Translations under genes and position numbers: made by a program | Shown: positions 6,370 through 7,315 of the stretch, piece by piece | Layout of the letters: each line of letters starts with the position of its first letter | How positions within the stretch are numbered: position 1 is the first letter of the stretch | Assembly (NCBI GenBank): GCA_947447385.1 | Contig: CANFKN010000060.1 | Location: 1-7,315, forward strand | Length of the DNA: 7,315 bases | Direction of reading: 5' to 3' | Source of the DNA: Microbacteriaceae bacterium | Lineage (GTDB): Bacteria; Actinomycetota; Actinomycetes; Actinomycetales; Microbacteriaceae | The notes under the pieces: generated by a model | Database searches by the model: none | Told to the model about the DNA's origin: nothing | Seen by the model: the letters and a program-made list of their open reading frames with translations, nothing else

Positions 6370-7230
6370 TTACTTCAGAACCGGAGCTCCGGCATAGTCA
6401 GCAAGCCACTTCTGCTGAAGCGCGGCTAGGGTGCCGTCAGCCTCAAGAGCGTCTACTGCTGCACTAACCGCTGCGGTTAGAGCGCTGTCTTTGTCAAGCA
6501 CTAGACCGAACTGGTCGCCAGCTGCGCTGCCGTCAAGCTGACCAACAATCTTGCCGCCGTCAAGCTCAACTGCGGTTAGGTAGAGTGCGGTAGGTAGGTC
6601 AACAACAAGAGCGTCAATCTGACCAGCCTGAAGTGCAGCCTTGGCGTCGTCGTTCGAGTTGAATGCCTGAGCGCCACTGGTTGGCTGAATTACGTCTTCG
6701 ATTGCGGTGAAGCTGGTGGTGCCAGTCGCTGCGCCAATAACTAGGTCTTTTAGGCCTGCAACGGTGGTTACGCCGTCAGCCTTTGAACCAGCAATGGTGA
6801 TCACGGTCTGAGTGGTTGAGTAATAAGGGCTTGAGAAGTCAACGTTTGCCTTGCGCTCGTCAGTGATCGAGTACTGCTGCAAGTTAAAGTCAAAGTTCTT
6901 GGCACCAGGTGCGATTGCTTCATCAAATGTGGTGCGAACCCAAACCACGTCGCTCTTAGCGAAACCTAGTTTGTCTGCGACAGCATAAGCAACGGCTGCT
7001 TCATAGCCTTCGCCGCTCTCTGGTGCGTCGCCAACAACCCAAGGCTCATAGGCAGGGTTGCCGGTGCCGATGGTTAGCTTGCCAGCGGTTAGGGTCTGAA
7101 GGTCGGTCGCGCTTGGAGTTGCGCTTGGGGCAGCACCAGTTGAGCAGGCTGCGAGGGCCAAAGATGCGCCAGCAACTGCAACTGCGAGCACTGCCTTAAG
7201 AGCAGTGCGACGGGTAGTTGTAAATGACAT
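6370..7230 (-). CDS. Polar amino-acid ABC transporter, substrate-binding lipoprotein
   Basis: This extracellular receptor captures an amino acid and delivers it to the permease. It has 286 residues. The lipoprotein signal has basic residues (TTRRTALK), a hydrophobic core and the lipobox LAAC with Cys29 as the lipidation site, followed by a flexible Ser/Thr/Pro/Ala stretch. The mature part is a type 3 solute-binding fold starting at LTAGKLTIGTG (48-57). The ligand motif SITDERKANVDFSSPYY is at 121-137; Arg126 is the expected carboxylate ligand. GAATGTTSF is at 167-175, and Asp211 in VVDLP is the expected amino-group ligand, all by family analogy. The specific amino acid is not evident. It is first in the operon; the ATG has a good GAAAGG site 5 nt upstream and a strong terminator follows the gene, both consistent with high expression. 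Confidence 0.95.
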   Translation of the reverse strand: MSFTTTRRTALKAVLAVAVAGASLALAACSTGAAPSATPSATDLQTLTAGKLTIGTGNPAYEPWVVGDAPESGEGYEAAVAYAVADKLGFAKSDVVWVRTTFDEAIAPGAKNFDFNLQQYSITDERKANVDFSSPYYSTTQTVITIAGSKADGVTTVAGLKDLVIGAATGTTSFTAIEDVIQPTSGAQAFNSNDDAKAALQAGQIDALVVDLPTALYLTAVELDGGKIVGQLDGSAAGDQFGLVLDKDSALTAAVSAAVDALEADGTLAALQQKWLADYAGAPVLK

Positions 7231-7235
7231 GATTG

Positions 7236-7241
7236 CCTTTC
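7236..7241 (-). promoter_or_regulatory. Ribosome-binding site of the binding-lipoprotein gene
   Basis: Read on the minus strand this is GAAAGG, 5 nt before the ATG at 7230-7228. It is the clearest ribosome-binding site in the transporter operon. It is also one arm of a small dyad, CCTTT-TG-AAAGG (7247-7236), which could partly fold over the site. Confidence 0.65.
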
Positions 7242-7266
7242 AAAAGGGGTTATGACATCAACTCTG

Positions 7267-7279
7267 CTAAATGATTTAG
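7267..7279. promoter_or_regulatory. Candidate operator palindrome upstream of the transporter operon
   Basis: CTAAAT at 7267-7272 and ATTTAG at 7274-7279 form a perfect palindrome around a single G, 37 bp upstream of the lipoprotein ATG. A second overlapping dyad (GATTT at 7273-7277, AAATC at 7283-7287) and a GATTT direct repeat on the minus strand lie beside it. The region is AT-rich compared with the rest of the window and is where the operon promoter should lie, but I cannot assign -35 and -10 boxes confidently. Confidence 0.4.
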
Positions 7280-7315
7280 TTCAAATCAAATCTGTTTACG
7301 AAATGTTGCACGAAC

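Noticed and set aside
7251..7315. GlnR- or AmtR-type nitrogen regulator site upstream of the importer
   Set aside because: GTAAAC and GAAC-like elements occur on the minus strand but do not fit the spacing or sequence of known sites.

Overview
The window looks like a compact actinobacterial chromosome segment of moderate G+C. Its adenosylhomocysteinase has the actinobacterial architecture (488 residues with the family's mid-protein insert, ending PYKPEHYRY). The transporter lipoprotein and its SITDER/VDFSSPYY ligand motif also resemble actinobacterial polar amino-acid transporters, and intergenic spaces are very short. A small-genome member of Microbacteriaceae (freshwater Rhodoluna/Aquiluna type) is my best guess; this is an inference from protein style, not a database match. 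Layout: (1) 2-2323, plus strand: the 3' part of a large surface protein cut by the left window edge. It has an Ig-like repeat, a fibronectin type III domain, a Pro-rich stalk, an Ala/Gly-rich block, and then an unusual C-terminal domain of about ten membrane helices. (2) 2382-3032, minus strand: a six-helix Pr6Pr-family membrane protein, convergent with the first gene. (3) 3157-4623, plus strand: an S-adenosylhomocysteine hydrolase, divergent from the Pr6Pr gene across a 124-bp space that holds a dyad. It keeps most catalytic and NAD residues but lacks the conserved substrate-domain histidine. (4) 4620-7230, minus strand: a complete polar amino-acid ABC importer, transcribed binding lipoprotein, then permease, then ATPase. 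How they work together: the three transporter genes form one import system. An intrinsic terminator between the lipoprotein gene and the permease gene probably limits readthrough, so that the binding protein is made in excess. Permease and ATPase are translationally coupled by an ATGA overlap. The hydrolase and ATPase genes run head-on and share one CTAG tetranucleotide as both stop codons, leaving no intergenic terminator space. The surface protein, the Pr6Pr protein and the hydrolase show no obvious functional link to one another. I saw no RNA genes, insertion sequences, CRISPR arrays or phage genes. The observations most worth following are the atypical hydrolase active site and the adhesin-like protein fused to a polytopic membrane domain.
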